Shown: positions 31,777-42,145, numbered from the stretch's first letter. The stretch is DNA of 64,000 nt from Enterobacter sp. C2 (GCF_019880405.1 NZ_CP082269.1:2914001-2978000), one strand, 5' to 3'. A program made the numbers and translations. The notes: generated from the sequence alone by a model not told the origin.

Positions 31777-32709
31777 TTAATCTTTGTAGATGCTGAAGTG
31801 CTCCCGGGCCGCCAGCAGCTGTGCCTTAGTCAGCATAAAGACGCCGTCGCCGCCGTTATCGAACTCAAGCCAGGTAAAGGGCACCTCAGGGTACTGCTCT
31901 ATCAGATGTACCATGCTGTTGCCGACTTCACAAATCAGCACGCCGTCGTCGGTAAGGTAATCTGGCGCACAAGCAAGAATGCGGCGCGTCAGCTTCAGAC
32001 CGTCGCTGCCGGAGGCCAGGCCCAGCTCTGGCTCGTGGCGATACTCGTTAGGCAGATCCGACATATCCTCTTCATCCACGTAGGGCGGATTGGTGACGAT
32101 CAGATCGTACTGCACCTTAACCAGGTCGCGGAACAGATCGGAGCGGATAGGCGTCACGTTATGGATCAGACCGTGCTCTTCGATATTGTGCTCGGCCACG
32201 GCCAGCGCCTCGGTAGAGATGTCTACGGCGTCGACTTCCGCTTCCGGGAACTCGTAGGCGCAGGCGATAGCGATGCAGCCGCTGCCGGTGCACATATCCA
32301 GAATATGCTGCGGCTGGTGGTTGATAATGCCGGCAAAGCGGCTGGTGATGAGTTCGCCAATTGGTGAACGGGGCACCAGCACGCGCTCATCGACGTAGAA
32401 CTCGTGGCCACAGAACCAGGCTTTATTGGTCAGATAGGCGACCGGGATACGCTCGTTGACGCGGCGGATCACGCGCTCAACGATACGGTGGCGCTCGCTG
32501 GAGGTCAGGCGCGCGCTGCGCATATCTTCTGGAATATCCAGCGGCAGGTAGAGGGTGGGCAGCACCAGCTGCACCGCTTCGTCCCACGGGTTGTCGGTAC
32601 CGTGCCCGTACCAGATGTTTGCCGCGCTGAATCGGCTGACCGACCAACGTAACATGTCCTGAATGGTGTGCAGCTCACTCACTGCTTCATCGACAAATAT
32701 TTTATCCAC
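31777..32709 (-). CDS. prmB: Ribosomal protein uL3 glutamine methyltransferase PrmB
   Basis: PrmB, 310 residues, methylates a glutamine of ribosomal protein uL3. The SAM-binding loop is [14 protein letters not shown] and the catalytic NPPY motif is [11 protein letters not shown]. The start is GTG at 32709, with GGAGG at good spacing; the longer frame to 32811 is not conserved. It heads a minus-strand run with aroC and mepA and is divergent from smrB over 166 bp. Confidence 0.96.
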   Translation of the reverse strand: MDKIFVDEAVSELHTIQDMLRWSVSRFSAANIWYGHGTDNPWDEAVQLVLPTLYLPLDIPEDMRSARLTSSERHRIVERVIRRVNERIPVAYLTNKAWFCGHEFYVDERVLVPRSPIGELITSRFAGIINHQPQHILDMCTGSGCIAIACAYEFPEAEVDAVDISTEALAVAEHNIEEHGLIHNVTPIRSDLFRDLVKVQYDLIVTNPPYVDEEDMSDLPNEYRHEPELGLASGSDGLKLTRRILACAPDYLTDDGVLICEVGNSMVHLIEQYPEVPFTWLEFDNGGDGVFMLTKAQLLAAREHFSIYKD

Positions 32710-32875
32710 GCTATCCTCCGGGACATGTCTTGCTATAAATTCGGCGGCTAGTTTGCCATGAAGACGCCGATAAATCAGCATTCTCGCGCACAGCCAGCCG
32801 GAAAAAAGCATTTTGCCTGAACACAGAGCGCGACGAGTCGGGTAAACTGAAAAAAATCAGAAATGAGATGAATGA

Positions 32876-33427
32876 ATGAAGAAGAAAACATCACTTAGCG
32901 AGGCGGATCAGACCCTGTTCCGCCAGTTGATGACCGGCACGCGCCAGATCAAGCAGGACACCATTGTGCACCGTCCCCTGCGCAAGAAGATCAGCGACGT
33001 GCCGGTCAAGCGACTGCTTCAGGAGCAGGCCGACGCCAGCCACTACTTTTCTGATGAATTCCAGCCGCTGCTCAACACCGACGGGCCGGTAAAGTACGTT
33101 CGTTCGGACGTGAGCCACTTTGAAGTAAAAAAGATGCGGCGGGGAGACTATTCGCCGGAGCTCTTTCTTGACCTGCACGGCCTAACTCAGCAGCAGGCCA
33201 AGCAGGAGCTGGGGGCGCTGATCGCCGCCTGCCGTCGGGAACACGTCTTCTGCGCCTGTGTGATGCATGGTCATGGGAAGCACATCCTGAAACAGCAGAC
33301 GCCGCTGTGGCTGGCGCAGCATCCACACGTGATGGCCTTCCACCAGGCGCCGAAAGAGTACGGCGGCGATGCGGCACTGCTGGTGCTGATCGAGGTCGAG
33401 GAGTGGCAACCGCCAGAACTCCCATGA
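32876..33427 (+). CDS. smrB: Ribosome rescue endonuclease SmrB
   Basis: SmrB (formerly YfcN), 183 residues, cuts mRNA at collided ribosomes. The C-terminal Smr domain has DLHG at 99-102 and HGHG at 131-134, both needed for nuclease activity; the N-terminal extension binds the ribosome. The leader carries four closely spaced ATGs (32863, 32868, 32872, 32876) in ATGA-type overlap; only the last opens the conserved frame. A terminator follows. Confidence 0.95.
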   Translation: MKKKTSLSEADQTLFRQLMTGTRQIKQDTIVHRPLRKKISDVPVKRLLQEQADASHYFSDEFQPLLNTDGPVKYVRSDVSHFEVKKMRRGDYSPELFLDLHGLTQQQAKQELGALIAACRREHVFCACVMHGHGKHILKQQTPLWLAQHPHVMAFHQAPKEYGGDAALLVLIEVEEWQPPELP

Positions 33428-33466
33428 TGAGCGGCCCTGATACCGCGACCAGATGCCAGAAATGAC

Positions 33467-33490
33467 AAGAGCCGCATAAGCGGCTCTTTA
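33467..33490. terminator. Terminator between smrB and sixA
   Basis: AGAGCCGC (33468-33475) and GCGGCTCT (33480-33487) form a perfect 8-bp stem with the loop ATAA, followed by TT. It lies between two convergent genes. Confidence 0.8.
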
Positions 33491-33507
33491 GCGATGGCCA
33501 GGCAGTA

Positions 33508-33993
33508 TTAAATCGCCTTAGCCATTTTCAGGTTGCAGGGGCTAACCTGCCAGTCTAAGGTCCCCTTCCCTTCGCCGTCCAGCGTCACGCTGGCAATAGC
33601 AGAGGTCAGGAACATCGGCGGCGTCTCTTCCGGGCAGAGCTCGGAAACCAGGTAGCCGACCAGCGGCAGGTGAGAGATCACCAGCACAGAGGCGACGCCT
33701 TTACTGGCGAGCGCATGGAGATAGTCGCCAACCAGAGCCACGTCGCCGCCAGGTGTTAACTCAGGCAGCACATCAACGCTGTCCGGCAGGTTCATACACT
33801 CCCCTACCTTCTCCAGCGTCTGTTCAGCGCGCAGGAACGGACTGACCAGCACACGCTCAACGTTTACTTTTTGTCCCTTTAACCAGGTCGCCATTTGACG
33901 GGACTCATCACAGCCACACAGCGTTAAAGGACGTACCGAGTCACTGGCTGCTTCGAGAGCAGCGTCGCCGTGACGCATGATAAAAACTTGCAT
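33508..33993 (-). CDS. sixA: Phosphohistidine phosphatase SixA
   Basis: SixA, 161 residues, belongs to the histidine phosphatase superfamily; R7-H8-G9 contains the catalytic histidine. In E. coli it removes phosphate from histidine on the phosphocarrier NPr of the nitrogen PTS, and it can act on ArcB. It lies downstream of fadIJ in the same direction, behind a 210-bp spacer that probably carries its own promoter. Confidence 0.95.
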   Translation of the reverse strand: MQVFIMRHGDAALEAASDSVRPLTLCGCDESRQMATWLKGQKVNVERVLVSPFLRAEQTLEKVGECMNLPDSVDVLPELTPGGDVALVGDYLHALASKGVASVLVISHLPLVGYLVSELCPEETPPMFLTSAIASVTLDGEGKGTLDWQVSPCNLKMAKAI

Positions 33994-34203
33994 ATTGCAC
34001 CGCTTTTGTTAACCAGAAGCACTGATATCGCCCGAGCAAAATTGCGTAAACGCATCGGGAAACAGCAGTGGCCGGGCATTGTGCCTTATCCATTCGTCGA
34101 ATGAAACGCTGTGTTTTACCTCAACGGCGTAACTCTCGTCAATCTCTGTTTATAAATTGAACAGCATTGACCTATTCAACGCCAGATTTACCCTTACCAG
34201 ACC

Positions 34204-36369
34204 TTAACTTACCCGCTCGGCCTCCTTGTTCGGCCAGAACGTGATACCGTGCTGCGCCATGTGTAACAAAATCTCACAGGGCATAAAACGATCGCCATAC
34301 TGGGCGGCTAAACGCTGAAGGGTCGCCACCACGTTATCTGCCCCCAGGCGATCCATGTAGCGGAACGGCCCGCCCAGAAACGGCGGAAAACCGATGCCAA
34401 ACACGGCGCCAATATCACCATCGCGCACGCTTCTGATAACCTTCTCATCGATACAGCGTGCCGCTTCATTAAGCATCATCATTACGCAGCGTTCAGCCAC
34501 CTGAGCTTCGGTTAAACGCCCGCTGCCTGCTGCACCCACCAGCGGGTAGATCGCTGGATCCACCTGTTTCTTGCTTGTACGCCCTTTCGCGTCATAAAGA
34601 TAGAAACCACGGCCATTTTTTCTGCCTTTGCGATCGTCATTCAAAATTGCGCTGACGACATTTGCCGGTGGTGAAAAACGCTCTCCATATGCCGCTTCAA
34701 GCACAGGTATAATTTTAGTGCCGGTATCGATTCCTACCTCATCCAAAAGTTGGATCGGGCCAACCGGGAAACCAAACTTTACCAGCGCGTTATCAATGTG
34801 CTCTACACGTTCGCCCTCGGTCAGCATTCGCATCGCTTCGTTAATATAGGGGGCAAGGATACGGTTAACGTAGAACCCGGCCTTGTCCGCTACCACCACA
34901 GGCGTTTTGCCCTGCTTTTTCGCCAGCTTCACCGTGGTGGCGATGGTTTGCTCATCCGTGCCAGGGTGGGGAATAATCTCAACCAGCGGCATCTTCTCTA
35001 CCGGACTAAAGAAGTGCAGGCCAATAACCTTCTCCGGACGTGCCGCGCGAGCAGCGATATCGCCAATCGGCAGGGAGGAGGTGTTGGAGGCGAAAATAGT
35101 GTGCGCCGCGCAGTGGGCTTCAACGTCGGCGACCATCTGCTGCTTCAGGCTTAACTCTTCAAATACCGCCTCAACGATCACGTCCCGCTGAGAGAAGCCG
35201 CGATAGTCCGTTGCCCCTGAAATCATCGCCATCTGGCTGTCCCGCTCGCTGGATCTGATATGGCGGCGGCGCACTTTTTTATCAAGCTGCTGCCAGCTGT
35301 ATTTCAGCGCATGGTTGATGCCCGTCGGGTTGATATCCTTGATGCGCACCGGTAGCCCGGCCTTGCTGGCGGTGACGAACGCTATGCCACCGCCCATCAG
35401 GCCGCCGCCCAGCACACCCACTGACCGCAGCGGGCCAGGTTCAACGCTGCTACCCGGATCCTTTTTGATCTCAGTGGTGGCAAAGAAGATCTGCCGCAGC
35501 GCCTGGGACTGGGGCGTCATGGCCAGCTCGCCAAAGGCACGCGCCTCGGCCGTATAGCCGCTGCCTTTGCCCTGCGCCAGCCCGATATGAATAACATCCA
35601 GAATGCGCGAGGCTGCCGGATAGTTGCCGTGGGTCTTCTGCTGGGTCTTTTTACCCACGAAGTGGAACAGCAGCGCGCGCCCAAGGGGGCCGGCGAGAAT
35701 GCGCTCTTTTACCGGCAGCCGACGACTCGCGGGTCGCCCCTTAAGCGCCAGCGCCGCCGCTGCATCCAGTAAAATAGCGTGAGGGACGACGTCATCTACC
35801 AGCCCGACCTTCCGTGCCTGGCGGGCCCGCAGCTGCTTGCCGGTGAGGATCATCTCCAGCGCCGTGCTGACGCCCACCAGACGCGGCAGGCGCTGGGTTC
35901 CCCCGGAGCCAGGAAGCAGCCCCAGCTGCACCTCCGGCAACCCCAGTACCGTTTTCGCATCGTCGGTACAGACGCGCCCGTGGCAGGCCAGCGCCAGCTC
36001 AAGGCCGCCGCCGAGGCAGGGCCCGTGAATAGCGGCAATCACCGGAATGGTGAGCGCGTGAATATCGGACATAATTTTCCGCCCCTCATACGCCAGCGCT
36101 TCAGCCTGCTGGGCAGTGGTGCAGCCATCAATCATGTTGATATCGGCTCCGGCAATAAAGTTATCCGGCTTGGCAGAGATAAACACCACGCCGCGCAGAT
36201 CTTTATTGTCACGGATCGCTTTTATGATGGCGCGAACCTGGCTACCAAATTCCGCCTTAAGGGTATTCATCTTTTCGCCGGGCACGTCGATCGTGACGAC
36301 AGCGATATTGTCCGGCCGCACGCTAAGGGTAAATGCGGAGGGGGTTGCCATTTCAATCTCCATGTCCAT
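34204..36369 (-). CDS. fadJ: Fatty acid oxidation complex subunit alpha FadJ (anaerobic)
   Basis: FadJ has 721 residues. The N-terminal third is an enoyl-CoA hydratase ([18 protein letters not shown] near residue 117). The remainder is a 3-hydroxyacyl-CoA dehydrogenase ([16 protein letters not shown], then [17 protein letters not shown] with the catalytic His). It forms the anaerobic beta-oxidation complex with FadI. The ATG at 36369 overlaps the fadI stop (TAATG); further in-frame ATGs two and six codons on are possible. It is about seven residues longer at the N-terminus than the E. coli protein as I recall it. Confidence 0.96.
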   Translation of the reverse strand: MDMEIEMATPSAFTLSVRPDNIAVVTIDVPGEKMNTLKAEFGSQVRAIIKAIRDNKDLRGVVFISAKPDNFIAGADINMIDGCTTAQQAEALAYEGRKIMSDIHALTIPVIAAIHGPCLGGGLELALACHGRVCTDDAKTVLGLPEVQLGLLPGSGGTQRLPRLVGVSTALEMILTGKQLRARQARKVGLVDDVVPHAILLDAAAALALKGRPASRRLPVKERILAGPLGRALLFHFVGKKTQQKTHGNYPAASRILDVIHIGLAQGKGSGYTAEARAFGELAMTPQSQALRQIFFATTEIKKDPGSSVEPGPLRSVGVLGGGLMGGGIAFVTASKAGLPVRIKDINPTGINHALKYSWQQLDKKVRRRHIRSSERDSQMAMISGATDYRGFSQRDVIVEAVFEELSLKQQMVADVEAHCAAHTIFASNTSSLPIGDIAARAARPEKVIGLHFFSPVEKMPLVEIIPHPGTDEQTIATTVKLAKKQGKTPVVVADKAGFYVNRILAPYINEAMRMLTEGERVEHIDNALVKFGFPVGPIQLLDEVGIDTGTKIIPVLEAAYGERFSPPANVVSAILNDDRKGRKNGRGFYLYDAKGRTSKKQVDPAIYPLVGAAGSGRLTEAQVAERCVMMMLNEAARCIDEKVIRSVRDGDIGAVFGIGFPPFLGGPFRYMDRLGADNVVATLQRLAAQYGDRFMPCEILLHMAQHGITFWPNKEAERVS

Positions 36370-37679
36370 TATTCGGCCTCCAGAACCATTGCCGCACCCA
36401 GCCCACCGGCGGCGCAGGCGGTCACCAGCCCAAAACCGCCTCCGCGACGACGCAGCTCGTGCAGCGTCTGGGTAATCATCCGCGCGCCGGTGGCGGCAAA
36501 GGGGTGCCCGTAGGCAATAGAGCCGCCCAATACGTTAAACCGACTCTGGTCGACGTCACCAGTGGCACGATCGCGCCCCAGTACCTCGCGGGCAAAGCGG
36601 TCGCTGGCCATCAGCTTCAGGTTAGCCAGCGTCTGGGCAGCAAAGGCTTCGTGCATATCAAACAGGGTAAGATCGCCAAGCGTGAGCCCGGCACGCTCCA
36701 GAGCCAGCGGCGTAGACCACGCCGGGCCGAGCAACATGTCCTGCTTCACATCAATGGCGGTAAAGGCATAGCTGCGCAGGTAGCCGAGCGGGGTAAGCCC
36801 CAGCTCACGGGCGCGGGATTCGGTCATCAGGATCACCGCCGCTGCGCCGTCGGTGAGTGGCGTACTGTTAGCAGCGGTTACCGTGCCGTGCTGACGGTCA
36901 AAGGCCGGACGCAGCCTGGCGTAATCGGCGAGCGACGCGTTGGCCCGCACCGTATTATCCTGAACAAAAGGCTCGCGATACGGTGGCGCATAGGCGGTCA
37001 TCACCTCCTCCGCCAGCCTGCCATCGGCCCACGCCTGAGCCGCACGCTGATGGGAACGGTGCGCGAACACGTCCTGCTCCTCGCGGCTGATGCCATAGGT
37101 TTTCGCCATCTGCTCGGCGGTATCCCCCATGCGCAGCCCGGTCGAGTACTCGGCAACCGCAGGCGGCACCGGAAGCAGATCGCGCAGACGCAGGCGAGAG
37201 AGAAGCTTGAGCTTTTGCCCGCCGGAGCGAGCCTTGCTGAGATCGACCAGGGTGCGCGCCAGCGTTTTACTGACGCCAATCGGCAGGACGGATGAAGAGT
37301 CGGCTCCCCCGGCGATACCGGCGCGGATGGTTCCCGCCATCAGGCTTTCGGCAACGTTTGCTACCGCCTGAAAGCTCGTAGCACAGGCGCGGCTCACGCT
37401 GTAGGCATCGGTATGCACGTTCATCCCGGTTCCGAGCACGATTTCGCGGGCGATGTTAGGCGCCTCGGGCATCTGAACAACCTGACCAAAAACCACCTGC
37501 TCAATGATTTCTGGCGCAATTTCGCTGCGCGCCAGCATCTCACCCACGGCCATCTTGCCCAGTTCAATGGCGGTGACGCCATGAAAGGCGGTGGCCTGGC
37601 GGGCAAACGGGGTGCGTAACCCGCTAACAATGGCTATACGATCGCCCTGACGGGTGACAAGCGGTAATGCCTGACTCAT
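36369..37679 (-). CDS. fadI: Acetyl-CoA acyltransferase FadI
   Basis: FadI, 436 residues, is the thiolase of the anaerobic beta-oxidation complex. The nucleophile is C99 in [10 protein letters not shown]; the C-terminal catalytic region includes [11 protein letters not shown] and [10 protein letters not shown]. Its stop codon overlaps the fadJ start, giving tight coupling. A well-matched FadR operator lies 28 bp upstream of the ATG, predicting repression until long-chain acyl-CoA is present. Confidence 0.97.
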   Translation of the reverse strand: MSQALPLVTRQGDRIAIVSGLRTPFARQATAFHGVTAIELGKMAVGEMLARSEIAPEIIEQVVFGQVVQMPEAPNIAREIVLGTGMNVHTDAYSVSRACATSFQAVANVAESLMAGTIRAGIAGGADSSSVLPIGVSKTLARTLVDLSKARSGGQKLKLLSRLRLRDLLPVPPAVAEYSTGLRMGDTAEQMAKTYGISREEQDVFAHRSHQRAAQAWADGRLAEEVMTAYAPPYREPFVQDNTVRANASLADYARLRPAFDRQHGTVTAANSTPLTDGAAAVILMTESRARELGLTPLGYLRSYAFTAIDVKQDMLLGPAWSTPLALERAGLTLGDLTLFDMHEAFAAQTLANLKLMASDRFAREVLGRDRATGDVDQSRFNVLGGSIAYGHPFAATGARMITQTLHELRRRGGGFGLVTACAAGGLGAAMVLEAE

Positions 37680-37706
37680 AACTCTCCCCTGTTGACATAC
37701 TGCGCA

Positions 37707-37723
37707 AAGTGGTCTGACCTGAT
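37707..37723. promoter_or_regulatory. FadR operator of fadIJ
   Basis: AAGTGGTCTGACCTGAT agrees with the FadR consensus AACTGGTCNGACCTGTT at all but two positions. It lies 28-44 bp upstream of the fadI ATG, a place where FadR binding blocks transcription. Confidence 0.9.
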
Positions 37724-37806
37724 AATAGTCTTAACCATTTTTTTACATTTAGCCAAGCGGAGAGGCGAAAAAATGCGAGCTAAAACACAGAGAAAAGCGG
37801 AGATAA

Positions 37807-37826
37807 CGCTCCCGGTAGCGGGAGCG
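37807..37826 (-). terminator. Stem-loop downstream of yfcZ
   Basis: CGCTCCCG and CGGGAGCG form a perfect 8-bp stem with the loop GTAG, 11 bp past the yfcZ stop. A moderately T-rich stretch follows on the minus strand. Confidence 0.6.
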
Positions 37827-37837
37827 CCAGAGGAAGA

Positions 37838-38122
37838 TTAACGCAGGCCCAGCTGGAAGATCAGGGTTTCAGCTTCGCAGGCAAAAACGAAGTCGATATC
37901 GAGCTTAACGCCACCGTCAACCTCGGTGAAGGTTGGGGTAATTTCACACGGCTCAGACTCAACGCCGCGCGCTTTTTCCGTCAGGGCTGCCAACGTCTCT
38001 TCGGCCTGGGCGCGGTCGGTGAACACACGGCTGTAAGAGGCCGTGCAGTCGCTGTTGTCCATGATGGTGCCAACGTCCATACAGCAGCAAACGGGGGTTT
38101 CATCAGCACTGCATTTACTCAT
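37838..38122 (-). CDS. yfcZ: YfcZ/YiiS family protein
   Basis: A 94-residue protein of the YfcZ/YiiS family, matching E. coli YfcZ in length. The N-terminus is Cys-rich (C4, then CCC near 12-14, and C26), which could suit metal or redox chemistry; no function is established. It lies between fadI and fadL, divergent from fadL, and the shared 371-bp region carries CRP-like and FadR sites. Confidence 0.92.
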   Translation of the reverse strand: MSKCSADETPVCCCMDVGTIMDNSDCTASYSRVFTDRAQAEETLAALTEKARGVESEPCEITPTFTEVDGGVKLDIDFVFACEAETLIFQLGLR

Positions 38123-38228
38123 ATTGAAAGTCCTCTCTCATTCGCACGTAGCGTGCCCGATAAATAGTGAGGCTATTTTACGCGCTGACGGTGACGGTCT
38201 CCAGTTGTTAGCGCTCCAAAAGTGGGTA

Positions 38229-38244
38229 AGTGACCGATATCACA
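38229..38244. promoter_or_regulatory. Candidate CRP site in the yfcZ-fadL spacer
   Basis: AGTGACCGATATCACA matches the CRP core TGTGA-N6-TCACA with one mismatch. It lies about 107 bp upstream of yfcZ and 250 bp upstream of fadL. fadL is known to respond to cAMP-CRP in E. coli; which gene this site serves is not clear. Confidence 0.55.
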
Positions 38245-38368
38245 CTTAAAAATGATCTGGCGCAATAATCACCCTTCTCTCTCATTGATGACCGTCGCGT
38301 TTTTGCCAGCCAGATCGCGTTTCCGTGATCACATTTGAAAATACTTATAAACATACTTGCAACATTCG

Positions 38369-38385
38369 GGCTGGTCAGACCTATA
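38369..38385. promoter_or_regulatory. FadR site 1 upstream of fadL
   Basis: The core CTGGTCAGACCT (38371-38382) matches the FadR consensus CTGGTCNGACCT exactly; the outer bases are less conserved. It is the upstream one of two sites 24 bp apart, about 110 bp before the fadL ATG. Confidence 0.85.
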
Positions 38386-38392
38386 CTCTCGC

Positions 38393-38409
38393 GACTGGTC
38401 TGATTTGTA
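38393..38409. promoter_or_regulatory. FadR site 2 upstream of fadL
   Basis: GACTGGTCTGATTTGTA matches FadR with changes mainly in the right half. Together with the site 24 bp upstream it reproduces the tandem FadR arrangement that represses fadL in E. coli. Confidence 0.8.
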
Positions 38410-38493
38410 TGTCGTAGCTCAGACCCTACACTCCGCGCTCCTGTTACGGCATGTAACATTTATTGTATAAAAATAAATTATGAGGTTATGGTC

Positions 38494-39855
38494 ATGAGCC
38501 AGAAAACCCTGTTTACCAAGTCTGCACTCGCAGTTGCAGTGGCAATTGTCTCAACACAAGCCTGGTCAGCAGGCTTCCAACTTAATGAGTTCTCCTCCTC
38601 TGGCCTTGGCCGTGCCTACTCCGGTGAAGGCGCTATCGCTGATGACGCAGGCAACGTTAGCCGTAACCCCGCCCTGATTACGATGTTTGATCGCCCTACT
38701 TTCTCCGGCGGCGCTATTTTTGTTGATCCGGACGTGGACGTCTCCGGCGTCTCTCCGTCTGGTCGTAGCCTGGATTCGGATAACATCGCGCCGACGGCGT
38801 GGGTGCCTAACCTGCACTTCGTTGCGCCTATTAATGACCAGTTTGGCTGGGGCGCGTCCCTGACCTCTAACTACGGTCTGGCTACCGACTTTAACGACAC
38901 CTACGCCGCAGGGTCGATGGGTGGTAAAACCGAGTTGGAAACCATCAACCTGAACCTCAGCGGTGCGTATCGTCTGGATAATCACTGGAGCTTCGGCGTT
39001 GGTTTTGACGCGGTATATGCGAAAGCGAAGCTGGAGCGCTACGCCGGTGACCTCGGCCAGCTCACCGCAGGCCAACTTAGCCGCACCCCAGGCTTTACTT
39101 CCGCCACGCCGCAGGGCGCAGCGCTGCGCTCGATTGCTGGCTATGCCAACAGCCTGACCAGCGATACGCAAATTGCTTACCTGAAGGGTGACGAGTGGGG
39201 CTTCGGCTGGAACGCCGGTATTCTTTACGAGCTGGATAAAGACAACCGCTACGGCCTGACCTACCGCTCTGAGATCAAAATTGACTTTGACGGTGACTAC
39301 CGCAGCAGCCTGAACCCGGCCTTTAACAGCTTCCTGGGGCCGCGCGGCCTGCCTTCCGGCACCGGTGGCAACACCATCGACGGTGCACTCAACCTGAACC
39401 TGCCAGAGATGTGGGAAATTTCAGGCTATAACCGCGTGGCGCCGAAATGGGCCGTACACTATAGCCTGGCCTACACCAGTTGGAGCCAGTTCCAGGAGCT
39501 GAAAGCGAAGAACAGCGACGGCGGCACCCTGTTCTATAAAGATGAGGGCTTCCGCGACTCCTACCGCCTGGCGCTGGGTACCACCTACTATATGGATGAT
39601 AACTGGACCTTCCGCAGCGGTATTGCCTACGATGACAGCCCGATCCCGGCTGACAAACGCTCTATCTCTATTCCGGACCAGGATCGCCTCTGGCTGAGCG
39701 CGGGTACCACCTACGCCTTCAATCAGGATGCCTCTGTAGACGTCGGCGTCTCCTATATGCACGGTCAGAAGGTGAAGTTCACCGAAGGCCCGTATAACTT
39801 CGAGTCTGAAGGCAAGGCCTGGCTCTACGGCGCGAACTTTAACTACGCGTTTTAA
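38494..39855 (+). CDS. fadL: Long-chain fatty acid outer-membrane transporter FadL
   Basis: FadL, 453 residues, is the outer-membrane beta-barrel that takes up long-chain fatty acids and serves as a phage T2 receptor in E. coli. The signal peptide is about 25 residues ([20 protein letters not shown], then TQAWS); the mature protein starts [20 protein letters not shown], with the hatch motif RNPALI. It ends in an aromatic residue (NFNYAF), as barrel proteins do. The start at 38494 is favoured because GAGG is eight bases upstream; the ATG at 38488 is too close. Loops around residues 190-230 and 280-300 differ from E. coli. Confidence 0.96.
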   Translation: MSQKTLFTKSALAVAVAIVSTQAWSAGFQLNEFSSSGLGRAYSGEGAIADDAGNVSRNPALITMFDRPTFSGGAIFVDPDVDVSGVSPSGRSLDSDNIAPTAWVPNLHFVAPINDQFGWGASLTSNYGLATDFNDTYAAGSMGGKTELETINLNLSGAYRLDNHWSFGVGFDAVYAKAKLERYAGDLGQLTAGQLSRTPGFTSATPQGAALRSIAGYANSLTSDTQIAYLKGDEWGFGWNAGILYELDKDNRYGLTYRSEIKIDFDGDYRSSLNPAFNSFLGPRGLPSGTGGNTIDGALNLNLPEMWEISGYNRVAPKWAVHYSLAYTSWSQFQELKAKNSDGGTLFYKDEGFRDSYRLALGTTYYMDDNWTFRSGIAYDDSPIPADKRSISIPDQDRLWLSAGTTYAFNQDASVDVGVSYMHGQKVKFTEGPYNFESEGKAWLYGANFNYAF

Positions 39856-39870
39856 ACCCGCGACGCGCAT

Positions 39871-39901
39871 AAAAAAAGGTGAACCTCGGTTCACCTTTTT
39901 T
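39871..39901. terminator. Bidirectional terminator between fadL and mlaA
   Basis: GGTGAACC (39878-39885) and GGTTCACC (39888-39895) form a stem, flanked by seven A on the left and five T on the right. It therefore works for both convergent genes. Confidence 0.95.
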
Positions 39902-39917
39902 ATTGCCTTGCGCCGGA

Positions 39918-40676
39918 TTATTCGGCGTCGATATCCTGCAGATCGCCCTGAATCGCCTGCGCGTTCGGGTTCTCCTCGGGCTTCAGCTGACCACCGTTGG
40001 CGATAAAGTCATGCTGCTGGAAATAAGCCTCGCGCACCAGAATATAAGGGTCCGAAGACTGGCGCAGCAGGCCGTCGGAGTCCAGCAGCTGGGCGCGGGT
40101 CTCAACACCCTCCACTGCCCATTTGCCTACCGACAGCGGCCATGTCAGCCAGGAGAGCACTGGATAGAGCGTATCCGCCGCATCGCCGCCGTCTTCACGC
40201 AGCGTAAAGCTGCCGTAGAAAGGCAGCTGCACATAGGGGCCGTAGCCGACGCCATAGTGACCCAGCGTGCTGCCGAAACGGCGCGGCGCGGCGCGCTGCA
40301 GATCTTTGTTCGCCATACCTGCCACATCGATGAAACCACCCATACCCAAAATGGTGTTCAGGAAGAAGCGGGTGAAGTGCTTCATCCCCTGGTAGGGATC
40401 GCCCTGCAGGAAGGAGTTCACCATGATGGCGGGCTCTTCAAGGTTGCTGGTGAAATTACTCAGGCCGTTTCGCGCGGGCTGCGGCACGTAATCGCGCCAG
40501 GCGACCGCGACCGGACGCAGAACATAGGGATCTACCACATTAAAGTTGAAGTTGTACATGGTGCGGTTGAACCCTTCCAGCGGATCCGAACGTCCCTGAG
40601 GCTCCCCGGAATCAGAGCTGGCGCAGCCCACCAGTAGCGTCGTGCCCAGCGCGAGCGCCGTCAGGCGAAATTTCAT
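39918..40676 (-). CDS. mlaA: Phospholipid-binding lipoprotein MlaA (VacJ)
   Basis: MlaA, 252 residues, is an outer-membrane lipoprotein that removes misplaced phospholipids from the outer leaflet and passes them to MlaC. The lipobox is LLVGC with the lipidated C18. The region DPLEGFNRTMYNFNF and a Pro/Gly-rich donut-forming core follow. The start at 40676 (MKFRLTALALG) is chosen; the frame is open to 40799 but upstream residues are not conserved. Confidence 0.95.
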   Translation of the reverse strand: MKFRLTALALGTTLLVGCASSDSGEPQGRSDPLEGFNRTMYNFNFNVVDPYVLRPVAVAWRDYVPQPARNGLSNFTSNLEEPAIMVNSFLQGDPYQGMKHFTRFFLNTILGMGGFIDVAGMANKDLQRAAPRRFGSTLGHYGVGYGPYVQLPFYGSFTLREDGGDAADTLYPVLSWLTWPLSVGKWAVEGVETRAQLLDSDGLLRQSSDPYILVREAYFQQHDFIANGGQLKPEENPNAQAIQGDLQDIDAE

Positions 40677-40982
40677 AGATGTCTCCCTGTAAAATTTGGC
40701 GATGACTGAATGCCACCTGTGACGGCACAACTGCACCGCGCCCCGGCGAACGCCGTAGAATACGCAAGCGATTGTATCAGCACGTTTTAAGATGTCCATG
40801 CGCGCGGAATAGCGCGTCGGTATGATTTCAGCATAGCCTGACTTTGACTTTCTTCTCTGTTTCGCTATCCATTTTAAACTCGCCAGCAGATAACGCCGTT
40901 GCGATAGGTGCGCTTCCCAGCAAAATTAGCGGATACCGCTACGCTTATAGCATTAAAGTGAGTAAGAGAAAGGTGACCCATC
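40677..40982. other. mlaA-yfdC intergenic region (306 bp)
   Basis: This divergent spacer should hold the promoters of mlaA and yfdC. I see no extra coding frame, RNA gene or recognisable operator in it. Confidence 0.5.
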
Positions 40983-41927
40983 GTGGACGAATTAAAAGAA
41001 GATAAAATCAGCAAAGACTCCGAGGCGCTCTCGGAAGAAGAGGTTGAAGTAGAGAGTGAGGAGAATAAGCGCGGCGAGGAGATAGAGGTAGATGAAGAGC
41101 AGCTCCCCTCACGCGCGATGGCGATCCATGAGCACATTCGTCAGGACGGCGAGAAAGAGATGGAGCGCGATGCTATGGCCCTGCTGTGGTCGGCTATCGC
41201 CGCCGGGCTGTCGATGGGCGCATCGCTGCTGGTAAAGGGGATCTTTCATGTCAAGCTAGACGGCATTCCCGGCAGCTATGTTCTGGAGAGCTTCGGCTAC
41301 ACCATCGGCTTTATTATCGTCATCATGGCTCGCCAGCAGCTGTTTACGGAGAATACCGTAACCGCCGTGCTGCCGGTAATGCAGAACCCGACCAGGAAAA
41401 ACGGCGGCCTGCTGCTGCGCCTGTGGAGCCTGGTGCTGCTGGGCAACCTGATCGGCACGGCGATTGCCGCTTGGGCGTTTGAGTACATGCCGATCTTTGA
41501 CGAGGCCACGCGGGATGCCTTTGTTGAAATCGGCATGGAGGTGATGAAAAATACCCCGGCCGAGATGTTTGCTAATGCGATTATCTCCGGCTGGCTGGTC
41601 GCCACCATGGTGTGGATGTTCCCGGCCGCCGGTTCGGCGAAGATCGTGGTGATTATTCTGATGACATGGGTTATTGCCCTGGCGGACACCACCCATATCG
41701 TGGTGGGCGCGGTGGAGATCTTCTACCTGGTCTTTAACGGCACCATTCCCTGGACCGACTTTCTCTGGCCCTTTGCCATTCCGACCCTGGCAGGCAACAT
41801 CTGCGGCGGCACCTTTATCTTCGCCCTGCTCAGCCATGCGCAGATCCGCAATGATATGAGCAACAAGCGCAAGGCTGATATGAAAACCGAGGCCGAAGAA
41901 GCCAAAAAGAAGATGAATAAGACGTAA
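40983..41927 (+). CDS. yfdC: YfdC, formate/nitrite transporter (FNT) family membrane protein
   Basis: YfdC has 314 residues: a charged, Glu-rich N-terminal tail of about 60 residues, a hydrophobic FNT-like core with about six helices, and a Lys/Glu-rich C-terminal tail. The substrate is unknown. The start is GTG at 40983 with AAAGGTG upstream. It lies directly upstream of the tRNA-Arg gene, as in E. coli. Confidence 0.93.
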   Translation: MDELKEDKISKDSEALSEEEVEVESEENKRGEEIEVDEEQLPSRAMAIHEHIRQDGEKEMERDAMALLWSAIAAGLSMGASLLVKGIFHVKLDGIPGSYVLESFGYTIGFIIVIMARQQLFTENTVTAVLPVMQNPTRKNGGLLLRLWSLVLLGNLIGTAIAAWAFEYMPIFDEATRDAFVEIGMEVMKNTPAEMFANAIISGWLVATMVWMFPAAGSAKIVVIILMTWVIALADTTHIVVGAVEIFYLVFNGTIPWTDFLWPFAIPTLAGNICGGTFIFALLSHAQIRNDMSNKRKADMKTEAEEAKKKMNKT

Positions 41928-42002
41928 ATGGTGACACTTTAAGCAGTCAGGCGGCAGTGAGCTTAACGCAACGACCAAATAGCGTTATACTCGTGCCGCC
42001 TC

Positions 42003-42074
42003 GTCCCCTTAGTTAAATGGATATAACGAGCCCCTCCTAAGGGCTAGTTGCAGGTTCGATTCCTGCAGGGGACA
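42003..42074 (+). tRNA. argW: tRNA-Arg, anticodon CCT
   Basis: The acceptor arms GTCCCCT and AGGGGAC pair perfectly. The anticodon loop CTCCTAA gives CCT (reads AGG), and the T arm is GCAGG-TTCGATT-CCTGC. The sequence is nearly that of E. coli argW. After the discriminator A at 42074 the genome reads CTTCGC, so the 3' CCA is not encoded, which is unusual in this family and would require the CCA-adding enzyme. argW is a known phage integration site. Confidence 0.96.
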
Positions 42075-42145
42075 CTTCGCTTCTCTTCTGATAAAGTTAT
42101 TCTCTATAGCGCAGTAAACATCCCCGCCACATTGAGAACATATCT

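Noticed and set aside
36333-37295. A 320-codon plus-strand frame opposite fadI/fadJ
   Set aside because: It crosses two conserved genes on the other strand and has a composition typical of antisense frames.
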